The notes under the pieces were generated by a model. That model saw only the letters and a program-made list of their open reading frames with translations, made no database searches and was not told where the DNA came from. A stretch of DNA of 13,730 bases from DASWHX01 sp036397995 (GTDB lineage Bacteria > Bacteroidota > Bacteroidia > Cytophagales > Cyclobacteriaceae), in NCBI GenBank assembly GCA_036397995.1, contig DASWHX010000230.1, positions 1-13,730 of the forward strand, read 5' to 3'. A program made the position numbers and the translations under genes. Of this stretch, positions 1 to 6,570 are shown piece by piece (within the stretch, counting starts at the first letter, position 1; each line of letters opens with the position of its first letter).

Positions 1-105
1 GTAAAGGCGGTCTGAAAGGTGGCAAGGCAAAGGCTAAAGCGTTAAGTCCTGAAAGGAGAAAAGATAGTTAAAAAGGCAGCAAATAAGCGGTGGAAAAGAG
101 ATTAG
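1..105 (+). pseudogene. C-terminal end of a small KGG-motif protein, apparently frameshifted
   Basis: The window opens inside a plus-strand reading frame (codons from position 3) that gives KGGLKGGKAKAKALSPERRK and then stops at 69-71. This resembles the lysine/glycine/alanine-rich tail found on many small bacterial proteins (GGxARAxxLTPExRxEIAxKAAxxRW), whose function is not established. The expected continuation is present but in the next frame: codons from 64 to the stop at 103-105 read IVKKAANKRWKRD. Compared with the usual ...RRKEIxKKAA, about two bases seem to be missing near position 63. The gene is therefore probably broken or ends early. The alternative end at 103-105 overlaps the stop of the convergent gene by two bases. 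The start lies outside the window. Confidence 0.45.
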
Positions 106-500
106 GCTACTTCAACTTTAACTCCCTTTGTTTCTATCCAAGATTTTAATTGCCCATACATACGTTTACTTTCTTCAAATTTAATGCGACAAAAGAATTC
201 GAAGTTTTCGCGGGTTGTAAATCCACTGTACCTGACATCTCTGGAATTTCTGTATAAAGTCCGAAATGCTTTGTAAATCTTATCGCCTGAGTTGACTTTT
301 TGAAGGTAATCAAAAACATCATTGTGTCTATTTCCCAGGCTATCTCCATTTGATTCAGCCAATCCGCGGATAATATGAACACTACAATAAAACAATACGG
401 TGATTTTCCAATCAAAATAAAGGTCCGGGAATTTATCAGTTAATTTGGATAGGAATTCCTGGTTAACTTGGCATAGATTAAGATATTTGTTTGCTTCCAT
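102..500 (-). CDS. HEPN-like domain protein, second gene of a two-gene module
   Basis: A 132-residue mostly helical soluble protein with no signal peptide or membrane segment. Residues 30-47 (DWKITVLFYCSVHIIRGL) resemble the first core helix of HEPN-superfamily proteins of the D-W-x-x-x-FYxxxH type. It is followed by a polar turn with R58-H59 and, at 83-91, a YRNSRDVRY stretch like the second conserved helix of these proteins. HEPN domains often act as RNases or as partners of nucleotidyltransferases. No textbook Rx4-6H motif is obvious, so RNase activity is not claimed. The ATG at 500 lies inside the end of the upstream gene (23-base overlap, different frame), which implies translational coupling. 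The HEPN assignment rests on pattern recognition only. It could instead be an unrelated helical protein. Confidence 0.5.
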   Translation of the reverse strand: MEANKYLNLCQVNQEFLSKLTDKFPDLYFDWKITVLFYCSVHIIRGLAESNGDSLGNRHNDVFDYLQKVNSGDKIYKAFRTLYRNSRDVRYSGFTTRENFEFFCRIKFEESKRMYGQLKSWIETKGVKVEVA

Positions 501-1005
501 CTAAGGGAATTTTTTTTATTCCCTCAATTCCGCTTACAGCATCATCTAAATCATGAGTATTTATGAAGTGGAAAATAATAGGGTAATCATCGAAAATCTT
601 TTTCTTTTCATATTTATCCAGTAAATCATAAAATACCTCACGAGATTCATCGGTGTCTGTATTCAATGAAATAAATACTTGAGTTGCTCCATCATCATTT
701 ACCATAAAACCCCTTTCAACCAATTTAGACTTGGAAGCGACAAACTTTGTTATTAGCTGTTCTTTGAATCCCAAGAATCCAGCTTTGAATGATTCATTTA
801 TATCAGACATTGTTTTTAGTGGATCGTCTATGGACTTTTCAAGCTGAAGTATGAGTTCGTTCTTTTCTCCAATATCATATAGCGAAAGCGCATCACTTGC
901 CTGTCCGGATAATTCCTTCAGAAAACCCTCTAAAGCCATTAACATACCAGTGATTGTTAGCTTTCTTCCTTCTTCAATTTGAGTATCTGAGGTCGTATTA
1001 CGCAT
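478..1005 (-). CDS. Hypothetical protein, first gene of the module with the HEPN-like gene
   Basis: A 175-residue soluble protein that I do not recognise. The N-terminal half (about 8-95) looks helical and charged (GMLMALEGFLKELSG, then heptad-like leucines up to about 60). The C-terminal half alternates likely strands and helices: TQVFISLN (108-115), a helix around SREVFYDLLDKYEKK (121-135), and YPIIFHFI (141-148), suggesting a small alpha/beta domain. There is no signal peptide. The ATG at 1005 is favoured because a minus-strand TAATTTTG -7 element lies just upstream (1034-1041), giving a leader of about 20 bases. Its 3' end overlaps the HEPN-like gene, so the two should be co-expressed. 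By analogy with overlapping small-gene pairs it could be an antitoxin or regulator; that is inference. Confidence 0.6.
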   Translation of the reverse strand: MRNTTSDTQIEEGRKLTITGMLMALEGFLKELSGQASDALSLYDIGEKNELILQLEKSIDDPLKTMSDINESFKAGFLGFKEQLITKFVASKSKLVERGFMVNDDGATQVFISLNTDTDESREVFYDLLDKYEKKKIFDDYPIIFHFINTHDLDDAVSGIEGIKKIPLDGSKQIS

Positions 1006-1033
1006 TAATGGAGTTGTTATAGTGAAGAGAGCG

Positions 1034-1041
1034 CAAAATTA
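1034..1041 (-). promoter_or_regulatory. Bacteroidota -7 element for the 175-aa/HEPN-like pair
   Basis: The minus strand reads TAATTTTG, an exact TAnnTTTG match, about 30 bases upstream of the ATG at 1005. No good TTTG -33 element was found at the usual 19-21 base spacing, so the promoter is plausible rather than certain. Confidence 0.45.
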
Positions 1042-1142
1042 GTACCTAAAGATGAATAAACTTAGATAAAGTTGATTAATAATTCAAGTATATATACGTG
1101 GAAATAGTAAAAGTAACTGAAGGAAATAGTAATAATTATTGA

Positions 1143-1334
1143 GATAAAAATGAACTCTGCCTTACAAATGCATTTTCTAAGAAATTAGAGAATCATTGCT
1201 TGACAATAGCCCTGCACTTTGTATATTATAACTTCGTTCGCATTCATAAAAGTTTGAGGGTAACTCCTGCAATGGAAGCTGGATTGGCAAAACGGCCAAT
1301 GACTATCGGGGATTTAGTAAACTTAATTGATTAA
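1143..1334 (+). pseudogene. C-terminal remnant of an IS1-like DDE transposase
   Basis: An open frame without its own start (upstream stop TGA at 1140-1142) encodes about 63 residues ending in TAA at 1332-1334. It contains LTNAFSKKLENH (from about 1161), YYNFVRIHKSLRVTPAMEAG (about 1224-1283) and a tail PMTIGDLVNLID. This block is the conserved C-terminus of a widespread transposase family annotated as IS1 family, where YNFxRIHxxLRVTPAMxAG closes the protein. The catalytic DDE region and the N-terminus are absent. The usual residues just before LTNAFSKK (RRFTR) are not readable, so this is a decayed 3' fragment. No inverted repeat of an IS end was recognised. The stop overlaps the ATG of the next gene (TAATG). 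Confidence 0.8.
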
Positions 1335-1804
1335 TGGAGTTTGAAGTTTACGAGCTTCACGAACAAATCCTTTTGTATTTATATGAATACAGGAATACTG
1401 GAAATCTTTATAATCTGCTGGACAAATTCGGCAACTTAAATAGAAATCTGTTAAGGGAAAAAGTAGATGAACTATATTCTAAAGGGTTTATCCATGTAAT
1501 TCCTGAATATTATGTTCAAGTAGTTAGCCTTAAACCTAAAAAGAATCGGGGTGTAACCGTACAAACAGGCAATAGGCAAAATAAGCCCGAACGAATACTT
1601 GCAAGAATTTTAACAACGGGTGTTGAATATGTTAAGAAAGAAATTTTGAATCAAAACCGTCAATCTAGTAATATAAATATTGGAAAAGGCTCCAATGTTA
1701 ATTTTGGGACAACAAAGAGTCAATCAGTTAAATCATCCAATAGCCAACGATTAATCTCCGCTAAAAAAGAAATGAGTATAATAAAAAGGTGCTCATTGGA
1801 ATAG
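1334..1804 (+). CDS. Putative winged-helix protein; a -1 shift would add a membrane tail to 1866
   Basis: A 156-residue protein of unknown function in the zero frame. Residues 5-65 look like a small winged-helix domain: two helices (YELHEQILLYLYEY; NRNLLREKVDELYSKG) and a hairpin (FIHVIPEYYVQVVSL). A basic linker (67-110) and a low-complexity Asn/Ser segment containing NINIGKGSNVNFG (113-125) follow. The frame stops at 1802-1804. In the -1 frame, from 1789 to the stop at 1864-1866, the sequence encodes a hydrophobic stretch VLIGIGIAVIAGLILYYLFG plus a glycine tail. The frames meet at A-AAA-AGG (1783-1789). The gene may use a -1 frameshift to make a tail-anchored form of about 177 residues, or it may carry an indel. 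The ATG at 1334 overlaps the transposase stop; a more upstream original start may have been lost. Confidence 0.55.
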   Translation: MEFEVYELHEQILLYLYEYRNTGNLYNLLDKFGNLNRNLLREKVDELYSKGFIHVIPEYYVQVVSLKPKKNRGVTVQTGNRQNKPERILARILTTGVEYVKKEILNQNRQSSNINIGKGSNVNFGTTKSQSVKSSNSQRLISAKKEMSIIKRCSLE

Positions 1805-1923
1805 GGATTGCAGTAATAGCAGGATTAATACTTTATTACCTGTTTGGAATAGGTGGAGGCGGATAATTTCAAACTGAGGCTACCAAATTATTTCATGCCT
1901 TTTCTATTTAAGGAAATAAATTA

Positions 1924-1931
1924 TACTTTTG
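1924..1931 (+). promoter_or_regulatory. Bacteroidota -7 element for tRNA-Gln
   Basis: TACTTTTG is an exact TAnnTTTG match, about 24 bases before the first tRNA base. A TTTC at 1901-1904 sits 19 bases upstream and may serve as the -33 element (consensus TTTG). It could also feed prs downstream. Confidence 0.6.
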
Positions 1932-1954
1932 CAGTCCGAAATAAGGGCAAGAAT

Positions 1955-2027
1955 TGTCCCATGGTGTAACTGGCAACACGTCTGATTTTGGTTCAGAAGA
2001 GTCTAGGTTCGAGCCCTAGTGGGACAA
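1955..2027 (+). tRNA. tRNA-Gln (anticodon TTG)
   Basis: The 73-base cloverleaf was folded by eye. The acceptor stem TGTCCCA (1955-1961) pairs with TGGGACA (2020-2026), with discriminator A2027. The anticodon stem TCTGA/TCAGA (1981-1985/1993-1997) encloses the loop TTTTGGT, placing anticodon TTG at 1988-1990, which reads CAA and CAG glutamine codons. The T-loop GGTTCGAGCC is canonical, and the weak first pair U1-A72 is typical of bacterial tRNA-Gln. The CCA end is not encoded (CTA follows), so it must be added after transcription. Confidence 0.95.
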
Positions 2028-2076
2028 CTAACCCGATATACACCGGGATTTAATTTAGTATAGCAATTTCAATCTG

Positions 2077-3015
2077 ATGCAGTCTGTAAAGATCTTTGGC
2101 GGAAATGGTACCAGGAAATTAGCTGAGGAAATTGCCACTTCATTTGGCAAACCTCTCGGCTCTGTTTCCATTCGCAAATTCTCTGATGGCGAAATCTGGG
2201 TAAGCTTCGATGAGTCTGTCAGGGGTTGCGATGTTTTTGTTGTTCAGAGTACAGGCGCTCCTTCCGATAATCTGGTTGAACTGATTTTAATGATTGATGC
2301 CGCTAAGAGAGCCAGTGCGGATTATGTGACAGTTGTAGTTCCCTACTTTGGCTATGCCCGCCAGGACAGGAAAGATCAACCGCGGGTTTCCATCGCTGCT
2401 AAACTTATGGCCAACATTTTATCCGCAGCAGGCGCTGACCGGTTAATGACAGTGGATCTGCACGCCGATCAGATTCAGGGATTTTTTGATATTCCCGTGG
2501 ATCATCTTGATGGTTCTTCTGTTTTTGTTCCCTATTTAAGCAACCTGAAGAGTGATATTTTGGTTTTCGCTTCTCCTGATGTTGGAGGAGTAAAGCGAGC
2601 CAGAAATTATGCAAAGTATTTTGGAGCTGATATGGTGGTAGTGGATAAACACAGGGAAAAGGCAAACCAGGTGGCATCCATGCAGCTAATTGGTAATGTA
2701 GAGGGTGCCGACGTAATTCTAGTTGATGACCTCATTGATACCGGCGGAACGATGTGTAAGGCAGCTAAATTAATATTGGAAAAAGGAGCGAAATCGGTTA
2801 GAGCTGTCGTAACACACCCTGTGTTGTCAGGAAACGCGTACAAGAATATTGATGAATCCGTATTAGAGGAATTAGTGGTAACAGATACAATTCAAGTAAA
2901 AGGATCAAGTAAAAAAATTAGAGTACTGGGCATTGCAGATTTATTTGCAAAAGCAATCCGGAAAATTCATGACCATGAATCCACCAGTTCATTATTCATA
3001 AAAGGATTTAACTAG
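2077..3015 (+). CDS. prs: Ribose-phosphate pyrophosphokinase (PRPP synthetase)
   Basis: This enzyme transfers pyrophosphate from ATP to ribose 5-phosphate to make PRPP, the precursor for purines, pyrimidines, NAD, histidine and tryptophan; it is cytosolic. At 312 residues it has the length of class I enzymes. Visible motifs are FSDGEIWV (35-42), YARQDRK (93-99), the metal/ATP site DLHADQIQGFF (127-137, with H129), a flexible catalytic loop with K190 and R192 (VDKHRE), and the PRPP-binding loop DDLIDTGGT (216-224). The Bacillus enzyme has KRR where this one has KHR, keeping the key Lys and Arg. It lies 49 bases after tRNA-Gln and 22 bases before rplY, so tRNA-prs-rplY could be one transcription unit. 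An imperfect -7 (TAATTTAG, 2051-2058) might add a local promoter. Confidence 0.97.
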   Translation: MQSVKIFGGNGTRKLAEEIATSFGKPLGSVSIRKFSDGEIWVSFDESVRGCDVFVVQSTGAPSDNLVELILMIDAAKRASADYVTVVVPYFGYARQDRKDQPRVSIAAKLMANILSAAGADRLMTVDLHADQIQGFFDIPVDHLDGSSVFVPYLSNLKSDILVFASPDVGGVKRARNYAKYFGADMVVVDKHREKANQVASMQLIGNVEGADVILVDDLIDTGGTMCKAAKLILEKGAKSVRAVVTHPVLSGNAYKNIDESVLEELVVTDTIQVKGSSKKIRVLGIADLFAKAIRKIHDHESTSSLFIKGFN

Positions 3016-3037
3016 CAACAACTAAATAATAAATTAT

Positions 3038-3724
3038 ATGAAAACTGTAGAGATTATAGGGTATAAAAGAGCAAATCTCGGAAAGAGCGAAGCAAAGCGC
3101 TTAAGAGAAGAGGGTAACGTTCCATGTGTATTATATGGCGACCAAAAACAGGTGCATTTCTATTCACCAATGATTCTCTTTAACGAACTGCTTTTTACTA
3201 ATGAAGCTCACTTCGTTCACCTCAATGTAGAGGGTGAAGAATATAGCGCAATTTTACAGGAAGTCCAGTTTCATCCGGTCAGCGACATTATACTGCATGC
3301 AGATTTCCTGGCACTTCATGAAGACAGGAGAATAAAAATGAGTGTACCGGTCAGGTTGAAAGGCACTAGTCCGGGAGTAGCAAAGGGTGGAACCCTAATT
3401 CAAAAAAGACGTTCCCTGATGATCAAAGCATTTCCAAAAGATATGCCCGATCATATTGATGTGGATATATCCGAACTTGATTTTCACCATGCGGTAAAAG
3501 TAAACAAAGTGGTGGAGGAGAATTTCGAAATTCAGGATACCAAGATCGCATCTATAGCTGTGGTAGAAGTACCACGAGCTCTTAAAACGGTTGAGGAAGA
3601 GGCTGCCGAAGCTGCAGCGAAACTTGCCATCGAGGGTGTTGAAGGTGGAGAGGTTGCGGAGGGTGAAGAAGGAGAAAAGAAAGCGGAGTCTAAAGAAGGC
3701 AAGGAAGGGAAGGACAACAAGTAA
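3038..3724 (+). CDS. rplY: 50S ribosomal protein L25, CTC/TL5 long form
   Basis: This protein binds 5S rRNA in the large ribosomal subunit. At 228 residues it is the long CTC/TL5 form. An N-terminal L25 beta-barrel (about 1-92; KRANLGKSEAKRLREEGNVP, then VLYG) is followed by the TL5 C-terminal domain (about 95-185; VPVRLKGTSPGVAKGG, then PDHIDVDISELDF). The last 40 or so residues are a low-complexity tail of Glu, Gly, Ala and Lys (EGVEGGEVAEGEEGEKK and onward), as seen in many CTC proteins, likely disordered. It is 22 bases downstream of prs and is closed by a strong hairpin terminator. The prs-ctc arrangement matches Bacillus, where ctc follows prs. The family is certain; the role of the tail is not. 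Confidence 0.96.
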   Translation: MKTVEIIGYKRANLGKSEAKRLREEGNVPCVLYGDQKQVHFYSPMILFNELLFTNEAHFVHLNVEGEEYSAILQEVQFHPVSDIILHADFLALHEDRRIKMSVPVRLKGTSPGVAKGGTLIQKRRSLMIKAFPKDMPDHIDVDISELDFHHAVKVNKVVEENFEIQDTKIASIAVVEVPRALKTVEEEAAEAAAKLAIEGVEGGEVAEGEEGEKKAESKEGKEGKDNK

Positions 3725-3743
3725 TTTCGAAACGACACACTTC

Positions 3744-3776
3744 AAAATCCCGCCTAATTGACGGGATTTTCTTTTT
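3744..3776 (+). terminator. Intrinsic terminator after rplY
   Basis: A perfect 9-bp stem AAAATCCCG (3744-3752) / CGGGATTTT (3762-3770) with a 9-base loop is followed by CTTTTT. It begins about 20 bases after the rplY stop and should end the prs-rplY transcript. The A-rich left arm could also let it act on the minus strand. Confidence 0.9.
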
Positions 3777-3783
3777 GCAACCA

Positions 3784-3814
3784 ATTGTCATCAAATAAAT
3801 GCACCCTAAGTTTT
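3784..3814 (+). promoter_or_regulatory. Candidate promoter for pth
   Basis: ATTG at 3784-3787 and TAAGTTTT at 3807-3814 are separated by 19 bases, approximating TTTG/TAnnTTTG with one mismatch each. The position fits: right after the rplY terminator and just upstream of the GTG start of pth. Confidence 0.4.
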
Positions 3815-3830
3815 TCTTAATTTTATACCC

Positions 3831-4388
3831 GTGAAATATCTCATTGCAGGATTGGGAAATATAGGTGCTAAATATGAGCTTACCCGTCATAATGTTGGCT
3901 TCCTTATTCTTGACCGGTTAGCAGAAAGATTGGGTGGCAATTTTACTCCAGACAGACTTGCCGAAATTTCCAGAGTAAAATTTAAGGGCAAGCAATTGGT
4001 TTTGGTAAAACCTGCCACCTACATGAATCAAAGTGGTAAAGCTCTTAATTACTGGCTGCAGCAGGAGAAAATTAATAAGCAAAATCTAATGGTAATCGCT
4101 GATGATATTGCTCTCCCATTTGGCAAAATCCGTATCAGGGCAAAAGGATCTGATGCCGGCCACAATGGATTAAAAAACATTGAAGAACTGCTAATGGGTC
4201 CTGATTATCCGCGGCTAAGATTTGGTATTGGTGACGATTTTGCACAGGGGCAAAAAGTAGATTTTGTTCTGAGCAATTTTAATCAACAAGAGTTTGAAGC
4301 ATTGCCCGTTTTAATGGACAACGCATGTGAGGCCATTCTTTCATTCATTTCAATTGGGCTGGAAAGAACCATGAACATCTTTAACTGA
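3831..4388 (+). CDS. pth: Peptidyl-tRNA hydrolase
   Basis: This enzyme hydrolyses the ester bond of peptidyl-tRNAs released prematurely from ribosomes, recycling tRNA. At 185 residues it has normal bacterial length. The catalytic set is intact: N10 (GLGN), H20 (TRHNVGF), N66 (KPATYMNQSG), D91 (ADDIALPFG) and N112 (AGHNGLKN). The start is GTG at 3831; translation from here aligns exactly with the family N-terminus (MKYLIAGLGN), and no in-frame ATG upstream is better. It stands alone behind its own candidate promoter, separated from rplY by the terminator, although the order prs-ctc-pth is the conserved Bacillus order. Its TGA (4386-4388) overlaps the end of the convergent metG by 8 bases. Confidence 0.96.
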   Translation: MKYLIAGLGNIGAKYELTRHNVGFLILDRLAERLGGNFTPDRLAEISRVKFKGKQLVLVKPATYMNQSGKALNYWLQQEKINKQNLMVIADDIALPFGKIRIRAKGSDAGHNGLKNIEELLMGPDYPRLRFGIGDDFAQGQKVDFVLSNFNQQEFEALPVLMDNACEAILSFISIGLERTMNIFN

Positions 4389-6429
4389 TTTGGCTTCCGT
4401 TGCCTGTTTGTGAAGATGGAGCTATAAAATTGAGTTTTCCGTCAGAATCTTCCGACATCAGGATCATCCCCTGAGATTCCAGCCCCAGCATTTTTCTTGG
4501 AGCCAGGTTGGCCAGGACACATACCTGCCTGCCAATAATTTCTTCAGGACTATACTGTTCACTTATGCCGCTCAGAACGGTTCTTGTGTCAAGCCCGGTA
4601 TCAAGTTTAATCTTAAGAAGCTTTTTTGATTTTGGAACTACTTCTGCTTCAAGGATAGTTCCAACCCTTATATCAAGCTTCGCAAAATCATCGTATTGAA
4701 TTTCCGGCCGAAGCCCGGGCAGTTGGTTTGATTGCATATTCTCTTTTCTTGTGTTTTCTAATTTTTGAATTTGATACTGAATAGTATCATCTTCTATCTT
4801 TTCAAATAATAATTCAGCCTTCCCTAATTTGGAACCTGGTTTAATCAGATCAATTGAACCACTATCTTTCCAGTTATAACTTTCAAGTTTAAGAATACTC
4901 CCAAGTTTTTTACTTGTAAAGGGAAGAAATGGATGTCCGAGTATCTGAAGATTTGCCGCTACCTGAAGGGCAAGATTCAAAATCGTCTTTACTCTTTCCG
5001 GATTGGTTTTGATGAGTTGCCATGGCTCCGTTTCCGCAAGATATTTATTCCCCAACCTCGCCAAATCCATGAACAAGCTCAGAGCTTCGCGGAATTTATA
5101 TTCTTCCAGGGCAGAAGCGATTTTATCAGGGTAAGCATTTAGTTCCGCAATCAGTTTTTCATCAATCGAAAAAATTTCACCTCTTTCAGGAATTACTCCA
5201 TTAAAGAATTTATCAGTAAGGACAGCGGCCCGGTTTATGAAATTTCCAAAAATAGCAACCAGTTCATTGTTATTTCTGGCCTGAAAATCCTTCCAGGTGA
5301 AATCGTTATCTTTTGTTTCCGGTGCATTGGCGCAAAGAGTGTAGCGCAATACATCTTCCTTACCGGGAAATTCCTCAAGATATTCATGCAACCAAACAGC
5401 CCAGTTTCTTGAAGTGGAAATTTTGTTACCTTCCAGGTTTAGAAATTCATTGGCAGGTACATTTTCAGGTAAAATGTAATCACCGTGAGACTTAAGAATC
5501 ACCGGAAATATTATACAATGAAATACGATATTATCTTTCCCAATAAAATGAAGGAGTTTGGTATCCTTATCCTGCCAATACGGTTTCCAGTCGATACCAT
5601 TTTCCTTTGCCCAATCAATAGTAGCAGAGATATAACCAACAGGAGCATCGAACCATACATATAGGACTTTGCCTTCCATCCCTTTCAATGGTACAGGTAC
5701 GCCCCAATCCAAATCCCTGGTAACTGCACGAGGCTTAAGTCCGTTATCTATCCAGGATTTGCATTGTCCATATACATTAATTTTCCAATCGTTTTTGTGT
5801 CCTTCAATGATCCACCCACGCAGCCAGCTTTCATATTCATTCAAAGGCAAATAAAAATGCCTGGTCTCCTTAAGAACAGGTTTAGCACCGCTAATGGCCG
5901 AGCGAGGGTTTATCAGTTCTGCCGGACTCAGCGAAGTTCCACAAGATTCACATTGATCACCATAAGCATTCGTGTTTCCGCAATTTGGGCAGGTTCCAAT
6001 AATATAGCGATCGGCAAGAAATTGCTTTTCCTGCCGGTCATAAAATTGTTCGCTTGTTTTCTCCTCAAGTTTTCCTTGCTCATAAAGCTTTAGAAAAATA
6101 GAGGAGGCTGTTTCATGATGAGTGGATGATGATGTTCTGTGATAGATGCTGAAGCCAATGCCAAAATTTTCAAATGATTCCTTAATCATGGAGTGATACT
6201 TATCAACAACTTGCTGCGGTGTTAGCCCTTCTTTTCTTGCTTTAAGTGTTATGGCTACACCATGCTCATCAGATCCGCATACGAATACAACATCCTTTTC
6301 TTTACTTCGCAAGTACCGGACATAAATATCCGCCGGGATGTAAACTCCTGCCAAATGACCAATGTGTATCGGACCATTGGCATAAGGTAATGCAGCAGTG
6401 ACGGTATATCTCTTAAATTCCTTTGACAT
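4381..6429 (-). CDS. metG: Methionyl-tRNA synthetase with C-terminal tRNA-binding domain
   Basis: This enzyme charges tRNA-Met, including the initiator, with methionine. A class I Rossmann domain carries the HIGH motif (22-25, after PYANGP) and a KISTS loop (336-340), the common variant of KMSKS. A four-cysteine zinc knuckle is present (C147, C150, C160, C163). A DALR-like anticodon domain lies near 390-550, and an EMAPII/Trbp111-type tRNA-binding/dimerisation domain at about 570-682 (FAKLDIRVGTILEAE, LANLAPRKMLG). I chose the ATG at 6429 (682 residues). An upstream in-frame TTG at 6438 would add only three residues and lies within a few bases of the predicted transcription start. The minus-strand -7 element is at 6451-6458. 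The gene is divergent from typA and convergent with pth. Confidence 0.96.
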   Translation of the reverse strand: MSKEFKRYTVTAALPYANGPIHIGHLAGVYIPADIYVRYLRSKEKDVVFVCGSDEHGVAITLKARKEGLTPQQVVDKYHSMIKESFENFGIGFSIYHRTSSSTHHETASSIFLKLYEQGKLEEKTSEQFYDRQEKQFLADRYIIGTCPNCGNTNAYGDQCESCGTSLSPAELINPRSAISGAKPVLKETRHFYLPLNEYESWLRGWIIEGHKNDWKINVYGQCKSWIDNGLKPRAVTRDLDWGVPVPLKGMEGKVLYVWFDAPVGYISATIDWAKENGIDWKPYWQDKDTKLLHFIGKDNIVFHCIIFPVILKSHGDYILPENVPANEFLNLEGNKISTSRNWAVWLHEYLEEFPGKEDVLRYTLCANAPETKDNDFTWKDFQARNNNELVAIFGNFINRAAVLTDKFFNGVIPERGEIFSIDEKLIAELNAYPDKIASALEEYKFREALSLFMDLARLGNKYLAETEPWQLIKTNPERVKTILNLALQVAANLQILGHPFLPFTSKKLGSILKLESYNWKDSGSIDLIKPGSKLGKAELLFEKIEDDTIQYQIQKLENTRKENMQSNQLPGLRPEIQYDDFAKLDIRVGTILEAEVVPKSKKLLKIKLDTGLDTRTVLSGISEQYSPEEIIGRQVCVLANLAPRKMLGLESQGMILMSEDSDGKLNFIAPSSQTGNGSQIS

Positions 6430-6450
6430 TTTTTTCAATCAAAAACTGGG

Positions 6451-6458
6451 CAAAGATA
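6451..6458 (-). promoter_or_regulatory. -7 element for metG
   Basis: The minus strand reads TATCTTTG, an exact TAnnTTTG, 21 bases upstream of the metG ATG. This implies a leader of roughly 15 bases and leaves no room for a T-box or SAM riboswitch. No clear -33 element was seen. Confidence 0.5.
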
Positions 6459-6483
6459 AAGATTTAAAGGGGTTTTACCGGAT

Positions 6484-6519
6484 TGACCACTCATTTTCAA
6501 AGATTAATTTGAGTGGTTA
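6484..6519. repeat. Inverted repeat between the metG and typA promoters
   Basis: TGACCACTCA (6484-6493) and TGAGTGGTTA (6510-6519) are inverted copies: a perfect 8-bp core ACCACTCA/TGAGTGGT plus one further pair after a mismatch, around a 16-base centre. It lies upstream of both -7 elements, so it would probably act as DNA (operator) rather than as RNA. No regulator is identified. Confidence 0.5.
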
Positions 6520-6543
6520 CATTTTAGACTGAAACCCTTTTTG

Positions 6544-6551
6544 TACTTTTG
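6544..6551 (+). promoter_or_regulatory. -7 element for typA/bipA
   Basis: TACTTTTG, an exact TAnnTTTG followed by C, 19 bases before the ATG at 6571. The predicted leader is about 13 bases and has no Shine-Dalgarno sequence. No convincing -33 TTTG at 19-20 bases was found. Confidence 0.6.
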
Positions 6552-6570
6552 CACCTGTTTTCAATAAAGA

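Noticed and set aside
1..2027. Genomic island integrated at tRNA-Gln
   Set aside because: The accessory DNA lies on the 5' side of the tRNA, while integrases usually use the 3' end. I saw no integrase and no copy of the tRNA 3' end in the left region.
2032..2047. CCCG...CGGG hairpin between tRNA-Gln and prs as a terminator
   Set aside because: Only a 4-bp stem and no clean T-tract, so it is too weak to call.
3395..3784. 129-residue minus-strand open frame opposite rplY
   Set aside because: It runs through the terminator and opposite a well-supported ribosomal protein gene; its composition reflects the low-complexity tail.
6429..6438. TTG at 6438 as the metG start
   Set aside because: It adds only three residues (MKK) and lies almost at the predicted transcription start; the ATG at 6429 is a better fit.
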